Counted from the first letter of the stretch, positions 16,484 to 25,329 are shown. The stretch is 64,000 nucleotides of DNA from an uncultured Methanospirillum sp. (GCF_963668475.1 NZ_OY764544.1:2046001-2110000); one strand, 5' to 3'. The notes: a model not told the origin generated them from the sequence alone. Numbers and translations are program-made.

Positions 16484-17437
16484 ATACTTAAGCCCTGCAG
16501 TCACTCGTCCTTCACCCATTACGCCGGCAACAAGCCCTGAAAAAAAACCCTGAAACATGGCACCGTGTGAGAAGATCCTGATATAGAGAGCGAGGTCAAA
16601 ACCCCCGAGGCTGAACCCGGGTGCTGATGATGCACCGGTGGTTGTCCCGAGATCTGCCATGGTCTTCAGGAACGAAGAGACCAGAATCAGCATCACGAAG
16701 AGGAATACACCAAACGAGGCAAGCACGATGATCACATAGATGAACATGTCGTTGCGTCGGTCCGTGTTCTGTGTCACATACTCAAACGAGTCCTTTGCTG
16801 CTGCCCTGAGCACCTCAACGATATCCCCACCGGCCTCACTTGCCCTGGCAATCAGATCAACACTTCTTCGGACCAGCGGGATCGGAATCTCTTCTCCCAT
16901 CGCACGGACAGCCTCGATGAACGGAAAATTCCAGGATATCCGCTGGTCCATCTGCCTGATATGGGGAGTGAGTGCCCCATACTCACTCATCGAGACGAGA
17001 TGGACCGCACCCTGAAGGGTCATCCCACTCTCATGCATTCCCGCAAGATCGCGGAAGAAGTTCGGGAGGGCCACCTCGATACTCCTGATTCGCCGTGACT
17101 CCTGCAGGTCTAGGATCACCAGGGGGATGAGTATAACCAGCAGCGTGATCACGATCACATCGTCGATAAAGGAATTCTTAAGCAGCGATCCAATCCCGTC
17201 CTTCTGGATTGCCATTGAGAAACCGATGATAAAGACGATGATACCCAGTGGTACTGACGCAAAAAGGATGTTGACAGGCTTCTCAGTGAGGGTCCGGAGC
17301 GGATGCTTGATGATTCGGAGGCTCCCCTTTGAATACTGCCGGTGGAGTTCTATCTTGTCAAGGATCTTCTTTGCAGCCTCCTCATCCGGGTTGAGTGAGG
17401 TCGCCTCCTTCTTTTTAAACCGGTCAAACACTCCCAT
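16433..17437 (-). CDS. GspF/TadC-like membrane platform protein of the pilus motor (second copy)
   Basis: The 334-residue protein belongs to the type II secretion F/archaellum ArlJ superfamily. It has a soluble N-terminus, a pair of helices near 60-115, and the conserved cytoplasmic domain (LPNFFRDLAGMHESGMTLQGAVH, then an SEAGGDIVEVLRAAA motif). Three C-terminal helices follow. It should sit in the membrane under the pilus and couple the ATPase to pilin extraction or insertion. I chose the ATG at 17437, with GGAG eight nt upstream, two nt after the previous stop. The C-terminal helix codons overlap the histidine-kinase tail by 51 bp. Having two adjacent F-type proteins matches Tad systems (TadB plus TadC). 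Confidence 0.85.
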   Translation of the reverse strand: MGVFDRFKKKEATSLNPDEEAAKKILDKIELHRQYSKGSLRIIKHPLRTLTEKPVNILFASVPLGIIVFIIGFSMAIQKDGIGSLLKNSFIDDVIVITLLVILIPLVILDLQESRRIRSIEVALPNFFRDLAGMHESGMTLQGAVHLVSMSEYGALTPHIRQMDQRISWNFPFIEAVRAMGEEIPIPLVRRSVDLIARASEAGGDIVEVLRAAAKDSFEYVTQNTDRRNDMFIYVIIVLASFGVFLFVMLILVSSFLKTMADLGTTTGASSAPGFSLGGFDLALYIRIFSHGAMFQGFFSGLVAGVMGEGRVTAGLKYSVIMLLIAWIVFRVAV

Positions 17438-17439
17438 CT

Positions 17440-18375
17440 CTACCACTCCGGCGTCATTGCATCGATCATGACCACAAACATTACACTCCCGAACGGGATG
17501 ATCAGGTAGATAATGATATAGAGAAAGAACGGGGTTCCTTCTCCTGAAAGAATCGACATCACAGACTGGATCAGAATCAGGAAGAGAGTTCCTGCTACAA
17601 GGGCAGTTACATAACTTTCAGAGACCAGGGCAAGAGTATCAAGGAACTGCTTCTGGGTCTGTCTGTTCTCGTATGTATACTGCTCTGCCTTTGTCTTGAA
17701 GTACTCAGAGATGTTGGAGCCCGAAGCCACACTTCCGATCGCTCCCTGCATGAACTCCCGCATCCTCTGGCTCGGGGTCGCCATCGAGACAGTTTTGAGT
17801 GCCTCGATGAGGTCTTTTCCAAACACATCGATCTCAAGGGAGACATACCTCGCCTCAACAGAAGACTCACCATAGATCGTGGAACTTCCCAGTTGCCTGA
17901 AGACCTCTGCTGGTGGAATCCCGGCAGTAGACATCGCTGCGAGGTAGTTGATTGCGTACGGCAGGCTTGACTCGATGTCCCTCCGCCGTGACCCGGCCAC
18001 AACTGACGGATAGATGAGGTAGATCAGATATGTGAACCCGCCAAAGGTGATGAACGAGACGACTCCTGCAATTATTGTACCTGCTACCAGGGAATAGACC
18101 GAAAACTGGTTTATGCCGGAGGCTATGTCCTGCGGAATATTTCCTTTGAACGTAATTAGGGCAGGAACATTGAGCAGGTATACAATCAGTGCAACGAGGA
18201 TAGAGCCGACAACCCCGACAATAGCAGAGGTTATGATTGCTGTTGCGAGATATGCCTCAAATGTTATCCCCATCCTGGCAGAACGGAGATTTGCGATCAG
18301 ATCAAAATACTTGTCACGCCTGGCAAGCATCCTGCTCCCGAGCAGGTTGAAGCAGAACCGTTCATACGAGTTCAT
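17440..18375 (-). CDS. GspF/TadB-like membrane platform protein of the pilus motor (first copy)
   Basis: This 311-residue protein is the partner F-type component. Two N-terminal helices (about 40-115) precede a cytoplasmic four-helix domain with the family signatures LPYAINYLAAMSTAGIPPAEVF and GDI-equivalent positions. Paired C-terminal helices end at MIDAMTPEW. The start is placed at ATG 18375, 14 nt inside the end of the ATPase gene; a GTG six nt further upstream is possible. The tight overlap with the ATPase gene indicates translational coupling and a fixed stoichiometry. The two F-type paralogues differ enough to be distinct subunits rather than a recent duplication. Confidence 0.86.
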   Translation of the reverse strand: MNSYERFCFNLLGSRMLARRDKYFDLIANLRSARMGITFEAYLATAIITSAIVGVVGSILVALIVYLLNVPALITFKGNIPQDIASGINQFSVYSLVAGTIIAGVVSFITFGGFTYLIYLIYPSVVAGSRRRDIESSLPYAINYLAAMSTAGIPPAEVFRQLGSSTIYGESSVEARYVSLEIDVFGKDLIEALKTVSMATPSQRMREFMQGAIGSVASGSNISEYFKTKAEQYTYENRQTQKQFLDTLALVSESYVTALVAGTLFLILIQSVMSILSGEGTPFFLYIIIYLIIPFGSVMFVVMIDAMTPEW

Positions 18376-20254
18376 TGGCACCGGACCGGATCTGTTCCAT
18401 CAGTCCCTCAGAGTCCCTGAAGTACGAGACCACGATGTTGCTCACCTCACGGTAATCACGGATCTCATGCAGACGCATCCATTCGAGAACCTCCTGACGC
18501 TGCATCAGATCCCGGCTGATCCGTTCTTCATCCCACCCATGCGCCTCCATAATCTCTTCCAGGATATATGATTTTCCTGAGTAAGTGATCTCATCTGTCG
18601 CCTGGCGCCAGCGGAAGACCTCGTTTGTGATCAGTTCGTTGGTTCTGGGGTCAATGTCCAGGATCTCAATGATCTGTTTATTACGCCTGATCCGCTGGCC
18701 ACCGACCCGGGCCTGGACCTGCACACAGATCAGGTCCAGAGCAGAGAGCATGTTCCTGGGCACAGATATCGGGGGGTTCTCAAGACGGTGAACTGCACTC
18801 GCAACAGAATCAGCGTGCATCGTCGAGTAGGTGACATGCCCGGTGCTCATCGCCTGGAAGAGAGTGAGGGCTTCTTTGCCACGGACCTCACCGACAATCA
18901 GGTACTCGGGACGCTGACGGAGAGCAGCCTTGAGGAGTTCATACATGTCGATCTCCCCTTTCCCGGCGATATCAAACGACTCCCTGGTAACACTCGGAAT
19001 CCAGTTCGCATGGGGGAGTTTGAGTTCACGGGTATCTTCAAGGGTGACGATCTTCGCAAGTGGAGGGATAAAAAGAGAGATCGCGTTGAGAGAAGTTGTC
19101 TTTCCGGATGCGGTCCCGCCTGCAAAGATGCATGACTTCCCGTTCTCGACCGCGAGCCAGAGAAAAGCTATCGAGAGCGGGGAGAAGGTACCCCACTCCA
19201 CAAGGTCGGTCGGGGTGATGGGGACTTCCTTGAACTTACGGATGGTAAACGTAGAGCCGTGTGCAGTGACCTCCGTACCGAGTGTCATCTGGATACGCGA
19301 ACCATCTGACATCGTGGCATCGAGCATCGGTTCAGCAACAGATATGTGCTTTCCCGCCCGTTGTGCAAGTTTTGTGACAAATGAATCGAGATCACCGGGA
19401 TCAAGGTATTTCAGATTTGTCTCCATTGACTCGTACTTCGAGTGGTATACAAACAGAAAACGCTCGACCCCATCGCAGGAGATATCCTCTATCAGCGGGT
19501 CGTGCATGATCGCATCCACCATCCCGTTGCCAAGGAAGTCCTTGTGCAACTGATAGTGGATCTTTGCATACGTCCTTGGGTCAAGGTGAATTGCGTAGTC
19601 TGCAAAGACTTCGTTCATCATCTCTTCAAGAAGATCTGCTGCAATCTCACGGGAGATCTGCCGGGTGTTCACGTTTACCCGTTCAAAGATTCCTTTCTTC
19701 AGTTCATCAAGCAGTTTCTTCTCTGAATCTGTGTACAGGGGCTCGACAACCTCGTAGAGATACTCATGATTCGGGTAGTTGTAGGTTATCCTGATGTATG
19801 CAAATGGAGGATTGACCGGATAGACCTCTATCTCCTCTACACCCTGAGGTGGAACGAAGGTCAGATCAACCACAGCCCCGTGGATATCGGGGTTGTATAC
19901 ATCTCTCTGCTTCTGGGGCTTGATCGCTGTAAATTTACTGAGGAATCCGGTTTTTTTGGGTTTATCCTTATCAGTACCAGGTAAGCCAGACAGATCTTCT
20001 CCCTTCTCCCCGGCCTCTTCAGCTGCTTTTGGTTTTTTCAGACCAGGAAACTTCCTGATACCTGACTTCACTGGTTCAGGTGGAATCTGAGGTGCTGCAT
20101 CTGCCTGCCCGGATACAGATCCGGTTTTTTTGAGGCGGGAGATGATCTGAGGCTTCTTGACAGAAATTTCGCCCTGACCAGAGGATGTATCCTGGCTCTG
20201 GCTCTCTCTGCCAGACGCCGCTTTCCCTTTGCCAATCTTGATCTTCAGCGCCAT
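18362..20254 (-). CDS. Type IV pilus/Tad-type secretion ATPase (GspE/TadA/ArlI superfamily)
   Basis: The 630-residue cytoplasmic ATPase powers assembly of type IV-like filaments. The first 120 residues are a Lys/Pro-rich disordered linker. An N-domain follows, and then the motor domain: Walker A GGTASGKT at 379-386 (catalytic Lys385), an Asp box (TLEDTRELKLPH), Walker B (YLIVGEVRG) and a His box (GHVTYSTMHAD). It is longer than typical ArlI but close to archaeal Tad-like ATPases. It heads a three-gene operon with both F-type membrane proteins. No prepilin peptidase is present in the window, so pilin processing depends on an enzyme encoded elsewhere. Confidence 0.93.
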   Translation of the reverse strand: MALKIKIGKGKAASGRESQSQDTSSGQGEISVKKPQIISRLKKTGSVSGQADAAPQIPPEPVKSGIRKFPGLKKPKAAEEAGEKGEDLSGLPGTDKDKPKKTGFLSKFTAIKPQKQRDVYNPDIHGAVVDLTFVPPQGVEEIEVYPVNPPFAYIRITYNYPNHEYLYEVVEPLYTDSEKKLLDELKKGIFERVNVNTRQISREIAADLLEEMMNEVFADYAIHLDPRTYAKIHYQLHKDFLGNGMVDAIMHDPLIEDISCDGVERFLFVYHSKYESMETNLKYLDPGDLDSFVTKLAQRAGKHISVAEPMLDATMSDGSRIQMTLGTEVTAHGSTFTIRKFKEVPITPTDLVEWGTFSPLSIAFLWLAVENGKSCIFAGGTASGKTTSLNAISLFIPPLAKIVTLEDTRELKLPHANWIPSVTRESFDIAGKGEIDMYELLKAALRQRPEYLIVGEVRGKEALTLFQAMSTGHVTYSTMHADSVASAVHRLENPPISVPRNMLSALDLICVQVQARVGGQRIRRNKQIIEILDIDPRTNELITNEVFRWRQATDEITYSGKSYILEEIMEAHGWDEERISRDLMQRQEVLEWMRLHEIRDYREVSNIVVSYFRDSEGLMEQIRSGANELV

Positions 20255-20416
20255 CTATCTGCCCAAACTGTGGGCCTGGCCTTTTCACACCGGCTATGAA
20301 CCGGCTGTATTCACATATATACTGAAAAGAGCCCCCACCATGCTGCTGTAATATCTAATTACTAGGGGAAAATATAATGATACCGTACGCATCACCAGAT
20401 TATTACCTGATGAGCC

Positions 20417-21034
20417 ATGCCCGATGAAACAGATACCGCCCGGATCGTGATCCGGGCATATAAAGGGAGGAGTTCAACCGGGATTAACGGCCTTGATCTT
20501 GCCCTTGAAGGGGGATTCATTCCAGGTAGTTCAATACTGATTATCGGGTCTGCCACCTCGGGAGTTGATCGGTTTGCCAGGCAGTTCTGGACCATATCAC
20601 AGGAAAAACGCTCTTTTTACATGATCGATGGATATCGGGAGGAGGGAATGATCGATGCAAAGGCCATGGCATCTGCAGATATTTTCCAGGGAGAGGAGAA
20701 GGGACTTGTCATTGACTCCCTCTCGACACTGATCATACGGGAAGGGATTGAGCCGGTCCTTTCTGGAATTGCTTCCTGCCGACAGGGAATATTGAACCTG
20801 CATGAACATGCCTTCTTCACACTATACCGCGGCCTGCACGATCTGTATGCCGAGATCCTCCTGATGCGGCTATGCGACGTGGTTATCGAACTGCATGAGG
20901 AGATGAGGGGGAGCGAGGTAATCAGGGTTCTTGAGGTGAAGAAGATAACAGGCATGCAGCCGCCAAGCCGGGTGCTGCCATTCATTGTAACCGAGAAGGG
21001 TATAGAGCTCTCAACAACATCCCGGGTGGTCTGA
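20417..21034 (+). CDS. RecA/KaiC-superfamily protein with degenerate P-loop
   Basis: This 205-residue protein has the RecA/KaiC fold signature: STGINGLDLALEGGFIPGSS at 20-39, as in KaiC and ArlH, and a Walker B strand (GLVIDSLSTL). However, the P-loop at 44-51 reads GSATSGVD: the Lys is Val and the Ser/Thr is Asp, so ATP hydrolysis is unlikely. ArlH, the KaiC-like partner of the archaellum motor ArlI, has a canonical P-loop. This gene diverges from the pilus ATPase operon across 162 bp, so a regulatory pseudo-ATPase partner of that motor is a reasonable inference. It could instead be a stand-alone signalling protein. Confidence 0.72.
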   Translation: MPDETDTARIVIRAYKGRSSTGINGLDLALEGGFIPGSSILIIGSATSGVDRFARQFWTISQEKRSFYMIDGYREEGMIDAKAMASADIFQGEEKGLVIDSLSTLIIREGIEPVLSGIASCRQGILNLHEHAFFTLYRGLHDLYAEILLMRLCDVVIELHEEMRGSEVIRVLEVKKITGMQPPSRVLPFIVTEKGIELSTTSRVV

Positions 21035-21083
21035 TCACCAATTCCCGATTGTTACATAAAAAAGCAAAGTAACCTTGCCTGCA

Positions 21084-21440
21084 TCAGAGCCAGTCAAACA
21101 TCTTTTTCTGCCTTATTGGTCCGGTCTTTTCCTTCCCGGTATTCTTAGCATCCTTCGGCGCAAACCGAGTGTTGATGTCGGCAAAATCAATAACACTCTC
21201 TTCCTCAATTACGCGTTCTTCTGCAAGGATGATACCTGAACTGTCGGTGCTGGAGGCATTGGGTTCATCACAACCGGACTGGGCTAAACCAGGTTCATTC
21301 TCTGATCTCACAGCCTCTTCACTCATATCTTCATCAAGTGAGAACTCTCCTTCTTCGCGGGAGAGGAGAAAATCGATGAATGCCTCTGCTGCGTTCTGAG
21401 CTTCCGGGCTCATCCGTGCAAACTTCTCTTCAATGCTCAT
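21084..21440 (-). CDS. Small acidic protein of unknown function
   Basis: I do not recognise this 118-residue protein. Residues 1-35 form a predicted amphipathic helix (EEKFARMSPEAQNAAEAFID), the middle (36-90) is acidic, Ser-rich and probably disordered, and the C-terminus ends in a basic patch followed by KKMFDWL. The N-terminal helix recalls the short DUF2281-type helices of antitoxin-like proteins, but the resemblance is weak. It begins six bp after the aldolase-like gene, as the last gene of the trx-npdG-aldolase series, so it is probably expressed with them. Confidence 0.6.
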   Translation of the reverse strand: MSIEEKFARMSPEAQNAAEAFIDFLLSREEGEFSLDEDMSEEAVRSENEPGLAQSGCDEPNASSTDSSGIILAEERVIEEESVIDFADINTRFAPKDAKNTGKEKTGPIRQKKMFDWL

Positions 21441-21446
21441 TGTTCA

Positions 21447-21998
21447 TCACTGAAATGATCTCGTGAGCGAGAGGACCCGACAGGCATGTTCTCCAAGAGA
21501 GGTGAAGAGGTACCCCTCTTCAAGGGTTTTTCCTGCTGCGAACGTCCCATGCCCACGGGCAATGCAGAGCGGCGCAAGTGCAAGGCATTCTGCGATATCT
21601 TCAGCGAGTTCCTGAGTTCCCGGCTCACCATGGGCGATGGGAATAATTGGGCAGAACATCTTCCCCTCGCTGTCTAGAGGAACCACCTCATCAAGCATGA
21701 GGGAGGCTGTAACTGCATAGGGAGGATGGGCATGAACGATTGCCCGATGCCTCGTATTCTGGAACACAGCCCGGTGAACACGCCACTCACTGGATACAGT
21801 TGGGGGAACCTCACCGGACATGGGAGTATAAACCGGTTCACCGGGATCGTCAAGGTAAGATCCGGTTCTGGTGATGAAAAACCCGTCATCATCCGGTCTG
21901 ACGCTCATGTTGCCAAAGTTTGCACCAACAAGGTGCTCGGCAACAAGCCGCTTTCCAATCCTCATGATCTCTGCACCGACCTCTTCACCTGATGCCAT
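21447..21998 (-). CDS. Class II aldolase/adducin family protein (FucA-like)
   Basis: The 183-residue protein is a class II (zinc) aldolase: an N-terminal GANFGNMSVR substrate-phosphate loop near 24-33, the zinc-ligand pair HAHPP, and a later RGHG histidine. It matches the size of the L-fuculose-1-phosphate aldolase of Methanocaldococcus (MJ1418), which has been linked to making lactaldehyde for the lactyl part of coenzyme F420. Here it follows npdG, an F420-dependent enzyme, by 14 bp. This supports an F420-related or sugar-phosphate role, but the substrate cannot be fixed from sequence. Confidence 0.82.
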   Translation of the reverse strand: MASGEEVGAEIMRIGKRLVAEHLVGANFGNMSVRPDDDGFFITRTGSYLDDPGEPVYTPMSGEVPPTVSSEWRVHRAVFQNTRHRAIVHAHPPYAVTASLMLDEVVPLDSEGKMFCPIIPIAHGEPGTQELAEDIAECLALAPLCIARGHGTFAAGKTLEEGYLFTSLGEHACRVLSLTRSFQ

Positions 21999-22012
21999 GG
22001 TTCACCTGCAGG

Positions 22013-22663
22013 TCAGACGAATCTGACCCCGACGTCCTTCATACAGTTGCACTTGGCGATATTGTTCACTAAGGCTGTCAGCCCTTCGATGACAGGTGAC
22101 ATCGAAAGAGGTCCTGCATCATATGACTTGAGCAGAGAGATCCGATCGATCATATCCATTACAATGAGTTTGGATTCTGAATCATCACCACACACCGCCA
22201 CAGAATACTCAAGCTCCTCGTCAATGTCACGCCATCGGTTTCCTGCAATATTATTGAATGCTACGCAGAGGCGGGTTGATTCTGGAAGAATTTTCCGGAG
22301 ATGAAGAGCGGCAGAACCCTCTTCTGGAGGAATGTACTCAAAGAAATCTTTCTTCTCCATAGGATTGATCGGACTTATCACGATCTTTCCTTCCAGTCCA
22401 TGAAGTCCGGCCACCGTTGTGTCAAGATGCTTGTATGGGATTGCCAGGATGATGATGTCTGCTCCCTCTACAACCTCCTGGTTAGAGAGGCCCCTGACTG
22501 TGCAGCAGAGCCCGTTCTCATCGGCGTACTTCTGACATGACACACAGGTCTCCTGTGCCTTCTCCGGTTCACGAGAGCCTACAAGTACGTCATAAATACG
22601 GGAAAGGCGCATGGCCATTCCCTCGCCGATCTTTCCAGTTCCCCCGACGATCCCTACCTTCAC
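22013..22663 (-). CDS. npdG: NADPH:coenzyme F420 oxidoreductase
   Basis: NpdG (Fno) transfers hydride between reduced F420 and NADP+, supplying NADPH for biosynthesis in methanogens. The 216-residue protein has the N-terminal dinucleotide fold (GIVGGTGKIGEGMA at 4-17) with an SR pair (GSREPEKA) that selects the NADP phosphate. It also has the family blocks ILAIPYKH, SPINPM and AFNNIAG. Length and motifs match characterised archaeal enzymes. It lies one bp after the thioredoxin gene and is followed by the FucA-like gene, forming a small redox operon. Confidence 0.95.
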   Translation of the reverse strand: MKVGIVGGTGKIGEGMAMRLSRIYDVLVGSREPEKAQETCVSCQKYADENGLCCTVRGLSNQEVVEGADIIILAIPYKHLDTTVAGLHGLEGKIVISPINPMEKKDFFEYIPPEEGSAALHLRKILPESTRLCVAFNNIAGNRWRDIDEELEYSVAVCGDDSESKLIVMDMIDRISLLKSYDAGPLSMSPVIEGLTALVNNIAKCNCMKDVGVRFV

Positions 22664-22664
22664 G

Positions 22665-22937
22665 TTACTCCACCAGTGGTTTCAGTACAGATGCCAGGGT
22701 TTCAGCATCGGTAACTCCCTGGAACTTCTGAACAAGGACACCGTCTTTCTCAATGATAATGGTTGGAACAACAGAGATCTGATACTTCTGAGCTTCTGCC
22801 ATGTGCTGATCGACATCAAGTTTCTTGATCTCGACCTTGTCACCCATCATGCCCTTGAGTTCCTCGATGATCGGCCCCATCCTCTTACACGGTCCGCACC
22901 ACTCAGCAAAAAAGTCGATTAGGATCGGTTTTCCCAT
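22665..22937 (-). CDS. trxA: Thioredoxin
   Basis: This 90-residue protein is a minimal thioredoxin with the classical WCGPC active site (Cys14 and Cys17) and the cis-proline loop (VVPTIII) near residue 60. It should reduce disulfides in cytoplasmic proteins, using an NADPH- or F420H2-linked reductase. Being encoded immediately before npdG suggests that the operon balances the F420/NADPH pool against thiol redox state. It begins 55 bp after the secD stop and has its own compact promoter. Confidence 0.95.
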   Translation of the reverse strand: MGKPILIDFFAEWCGPCKRMGPIIEELKGMMGDKVEIKKLDVDQHMAEAQKYQISVVPTIIIEKDGVLVQKFQGVTDAETLASVLKPLVE

Positions 22938-22964
22938 AATGATAACCTAATCAGAAATTGCGTT

Positions 22965-22971
22965 AAAAAAA
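22965..22971 (-). terminator. Oligo-T terminator after secD
   Basis: Seven T residues on the minus strand lie 22-28 nt after the secD stop codon, between secD and trxA. They probably end most secF-secD transcripts. Confidence 0.5.
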
Positions 22972-22980
22972 CAGATAAAA
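22972..22980 (-). promoter_or_regulatory. TATA-like element for trxA-npdG
   Basis: On the minus strand TTTTATCTG lies about 35-43 bp before the trxA ATG and directly abuts the secD T-run. The spacing suits a short-leader archaeal promoter. Confidence 0.4.
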
Positions 22981-22992
22981 GTATGGTATTGG

Positions 22993-24447
22993 TTATTTGG
23001 AGAGGATAGCCATGATTATGTGGCCGTAGGCCGGTCTGGTGACCAGTACTCCGACCAGAACACCAAGGATGGTGACGACGGCAAACCCACGCAGGGTTGA
23101 GAGATCCATCAGTGCAAGCGGGAGCATGGCGATAAACACCGTTGCTGCAGAGGCGATGATGATACCTAGTGCCCGTTTCAGCCTTTTCAGGTAGATGTTT
23201 TGTGATGGAACTTTTCCCTCGTGAAGGATCTCATCGGTCAGAATGACCAACTGATCGATACCGGTACCAAGCACTGCTATCAGCCCCGCGATGGTTGCAA
23301 GATCGAGCTGAAGGAAGAACGATGTGATAGCCAGCAGGATGATGACTTCTGAAGCATTGATCAGAACCATCGGAAGCACAATGGCAGGCTCGTGGTACCT
23401 GACCAGGATGCTGATACCCACTGCGACCAGAGCAAAGATACCTGCAATCACACACCACATCTTGAACTGGCCACCAAGTTCTGGTGAGACCGATCCTGAA
23501 CCTGCTATCTTGACCTCAACCGGTAGTGCACCGTTACGGAGGTGAATCTCCAGGTTCCTTGCATCCTCTTTTCCTTTGTCTCCTGCACCAGTTGATGCGA
23601 CCAGGTTCGGACTTGCCCTGCTCTGGAGTGTTCCGGCGAGATCAGATGAGAGCGGAGCGCTGTAGACCATCTTACCGTCCAGCATCATGGCAAGGTTGTG
23701 GTTTGCCGGATCCTTGACTGCACCATACTTGATTGCAGCCTGTCTGAACTCTTCTGCCCCTTCAGGGCTGAGTGCAAACGAGACACCCCAGTTGTTGCTG
23801 TTTGGCGGGTTCTGTGACGGGTTGGCAACGCTCTCGATAGAGTCCCCAAAGACCACGTGCTCGGTCTCGTTGCCTGTTGTCACGACCCTGATCTCGAACT
23901 TACCCTGCTTACCGACGATCTCCTGTGCCTGACTCATCGAGACACCAGCCATCTCAATTCTGATGTACCTGCTGACACCGTTCAGTCCGGTGATCACGTA
24001 GGTCTTAGCATCGCGGGTACCAAGGCTGTTGATCTTGTTCTCAAGAATCCGCTTGATATCATCAGCAGTTTCCTTTGAAACACCCTGGCTGTATGAGACC
24101 AGTTCGGTCTTGTTCTCGCTGAATATCTGGCGGAGTTCATCCTCGGATACCAGTTTACGTATCTCTATCTTATCCGTGCCCACAAGTGAGACATCAGAAT
24201 TGAGCCGTTTGCCAAGATCTGTTACAAACTGATCAACCGGCTGACTGGTCTTAAAGGTCACCACTGCAGACTGGAACTCAAGTTGGATCCAGGATCCTCC
24301 TGAAAGGTCCAGGCCGAACTGAAGGTTTGTCTTGATCCCATCTGTTCCGGGATGAGGGAAGATGATGATAATGGATGCTATTAACAGAACGAGGTAGATG
24401 GCAACCCGGTAATCCTTGAGTGTTGTCTTGAGCTTCTCGATGTCCAT
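22993..24447 (-). CDS. secD: Protein translocase subunit SecD
   Basis: SecD works with SecF and the SecYEG channel to complete export across the membrane, using the ion gradient. The 484-residue protein has transmembrane helix 1 near 15-32, the D1 block FGLDLSGGSWIQLE, a large extracytoplasmic domain (about 60-310), and five C-terminal helices with the conserved GT-GIDQLVILTDEI segment (D5/D6 region). Size and layout match euryarchaeal SecD. It directly follows secF, the archaeal order opposite to most bacterial secDF. There is no SecA in archaea, so its mechanism must differ from the bacterial case. Confidence 0.95.
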   Translation of the reverse strand: MDIEKLKTTLKDYRVAIYLVLLIASIIIIFPHPGTDGIKTNLQFGLDLSGGSWIQLEFQSAVVTFKTSQPVDQFVTDLGKRLNSDVSLVGTDKIEIRKLVSEDELRQIFSENKTELVSYSQGVSKETADDIKRILENKINSLGTRDAKTYVITGLNGVSRYIRIEMAGVSMSQAQEIVGKQGKFEIRVVTTGNETEHVVFGDSIESVANPSQNPPNSNNWGVSFALSPEGAEEFRQAAIKYGAVKDPANHNLAMMLDGKMVYSAPLSSDLAGTLQSRASPNLVASTGAGDKGKEDARNLEIHLRNGALPVEVKIAGSGSVSPELGGQFKMWCVIAGIFALVAVGISILVRYHEPAIVLPMVLINASEVIILLAITSFFLQLDLATIAGLIAVLGTGIDQLVILTDEILHEGKVPSQNIYLKRLKRALGIIIASAATVFIAMLPLALMDLSTLRGFAVVTILGVLVGVLVTRPAYGHIIMAILSK

Positions 24448-25329
24448 TTACACACCTCCACGGAGGGTTGAAGAGAGCTTGCTCTTTCCTTTTGAGGCAT
24501 ACCACTTCAGGATACCCACATTGGTCAGCCAGGTGTTCATCACATCAAAGATGAGACCGATCAGCAGAACCTGGGACATCACGTGGATGATCTCGATCCC
24601 TCCGATCCATGAGACAACCCACATCGCAAAGACTGCACAGAATGCGGTTGAGGTCATGATGATACCGGTGATGAATGCACCATGGACTTTCTCATCAAAC
24701 TTGCCCTGCCGTTTCAGCACCCGTGAAGTCAGCAAAATATCACTGTCCACAGAGTAACCGATAAGCATCAGGAGGGCGGCGGTTGTTCCAAGAGAGAGCT
24801 GAATGCCGAGGAGGTTCATAACCGCTGCCGACATGGTCATGTCAGCAAATGCGGAGATAACCACTGCTGCTGACGGAACAAACGTCCGGAAGATCAAAAA
24901 GACGACTATTGACATCCCGATAAAGGAGATGATCAATGCAAAGGCTGCCTGATCCTGAAGGGTCTTTCCAAATGAGGAGCCGATCTGATCGATCTTAGCG
25001 CCATTGAATTTACTCTCGATCAGTTTGTTCAGGCTGAGGACTTTTTCGTCACTCATTGTATCGAACTTGAGATACTTGCCCTGATTGATCCCCTCTTCGA
25101 TATTGACGAGAGGATAGTCTGCGAATGTAACTTTGAGTTGATCTGGTGTCTCTTCAGTGACTATAGTCACCCCGATTCCACCAGTGAATTCCATGCCGGG
25201 TTTAATCGGAAGCCCGGTGTGGATAAAGGTCATCCCCACAATAACCAGCGAGAGAGCGAGCACGATCATGGGAATCGTGCAGAGTTTCGCTGGAGATATG
25301 GAGCTGATATCGTATCTGAAAAAACCCAT
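24448..25329 (-). CDS. secF: Protein translocase subunit SecF
   Basis: The 293-residue partner of SecD has helix 1 near 18-38, then MEFTGGIGVTIV (the SecF form of the D1 motif), a short external domain (about 50-125) and five C-terminal helices. The last block contains GYSVDSDILLTSRVLKR, the conserved D5 motif. The stop codon is immediately adjacent to the secD start with no gap, so the two subunits are coupled. The promoter must lie in the roughly 120-bp gap to the divergent DUF2551 gene. Confidence 0.95.
   Translation of the reverse strand: MGFFRYDISSISPAKLCTIPMIVLALSLVIVGMTFIHTGLPIKPGMEFTGGIGVTIVTEETPDQLKVTFADYPLVNIEEGINQGKYLKFDTMSDEKVLSLNKLIESKFNGAKIDQIGSSFGKTLQDQAAFALIISFIGMSIVVFLIFRTFVPSAAVVISAFADMTMSAAVMNLLGIQLSLGTTAALLMLIGYSVDSDILLTSRVLKRQGKFDEKVHGAFITGIIMTSTAFCAVFAMWVVSWIGGIEIIHVMSQVLLIGLIFDVMNTWLTNVGILKWYASKGKSKLSSTLRGGV

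Noticed and set aside
16540..16550. A-run on the plus strand as a minus-strand terminator
   Set aside because: It lies inside the coding region of the GspF-like protein (Phe codons of a membrane helix) and about 100 bp before its stop.
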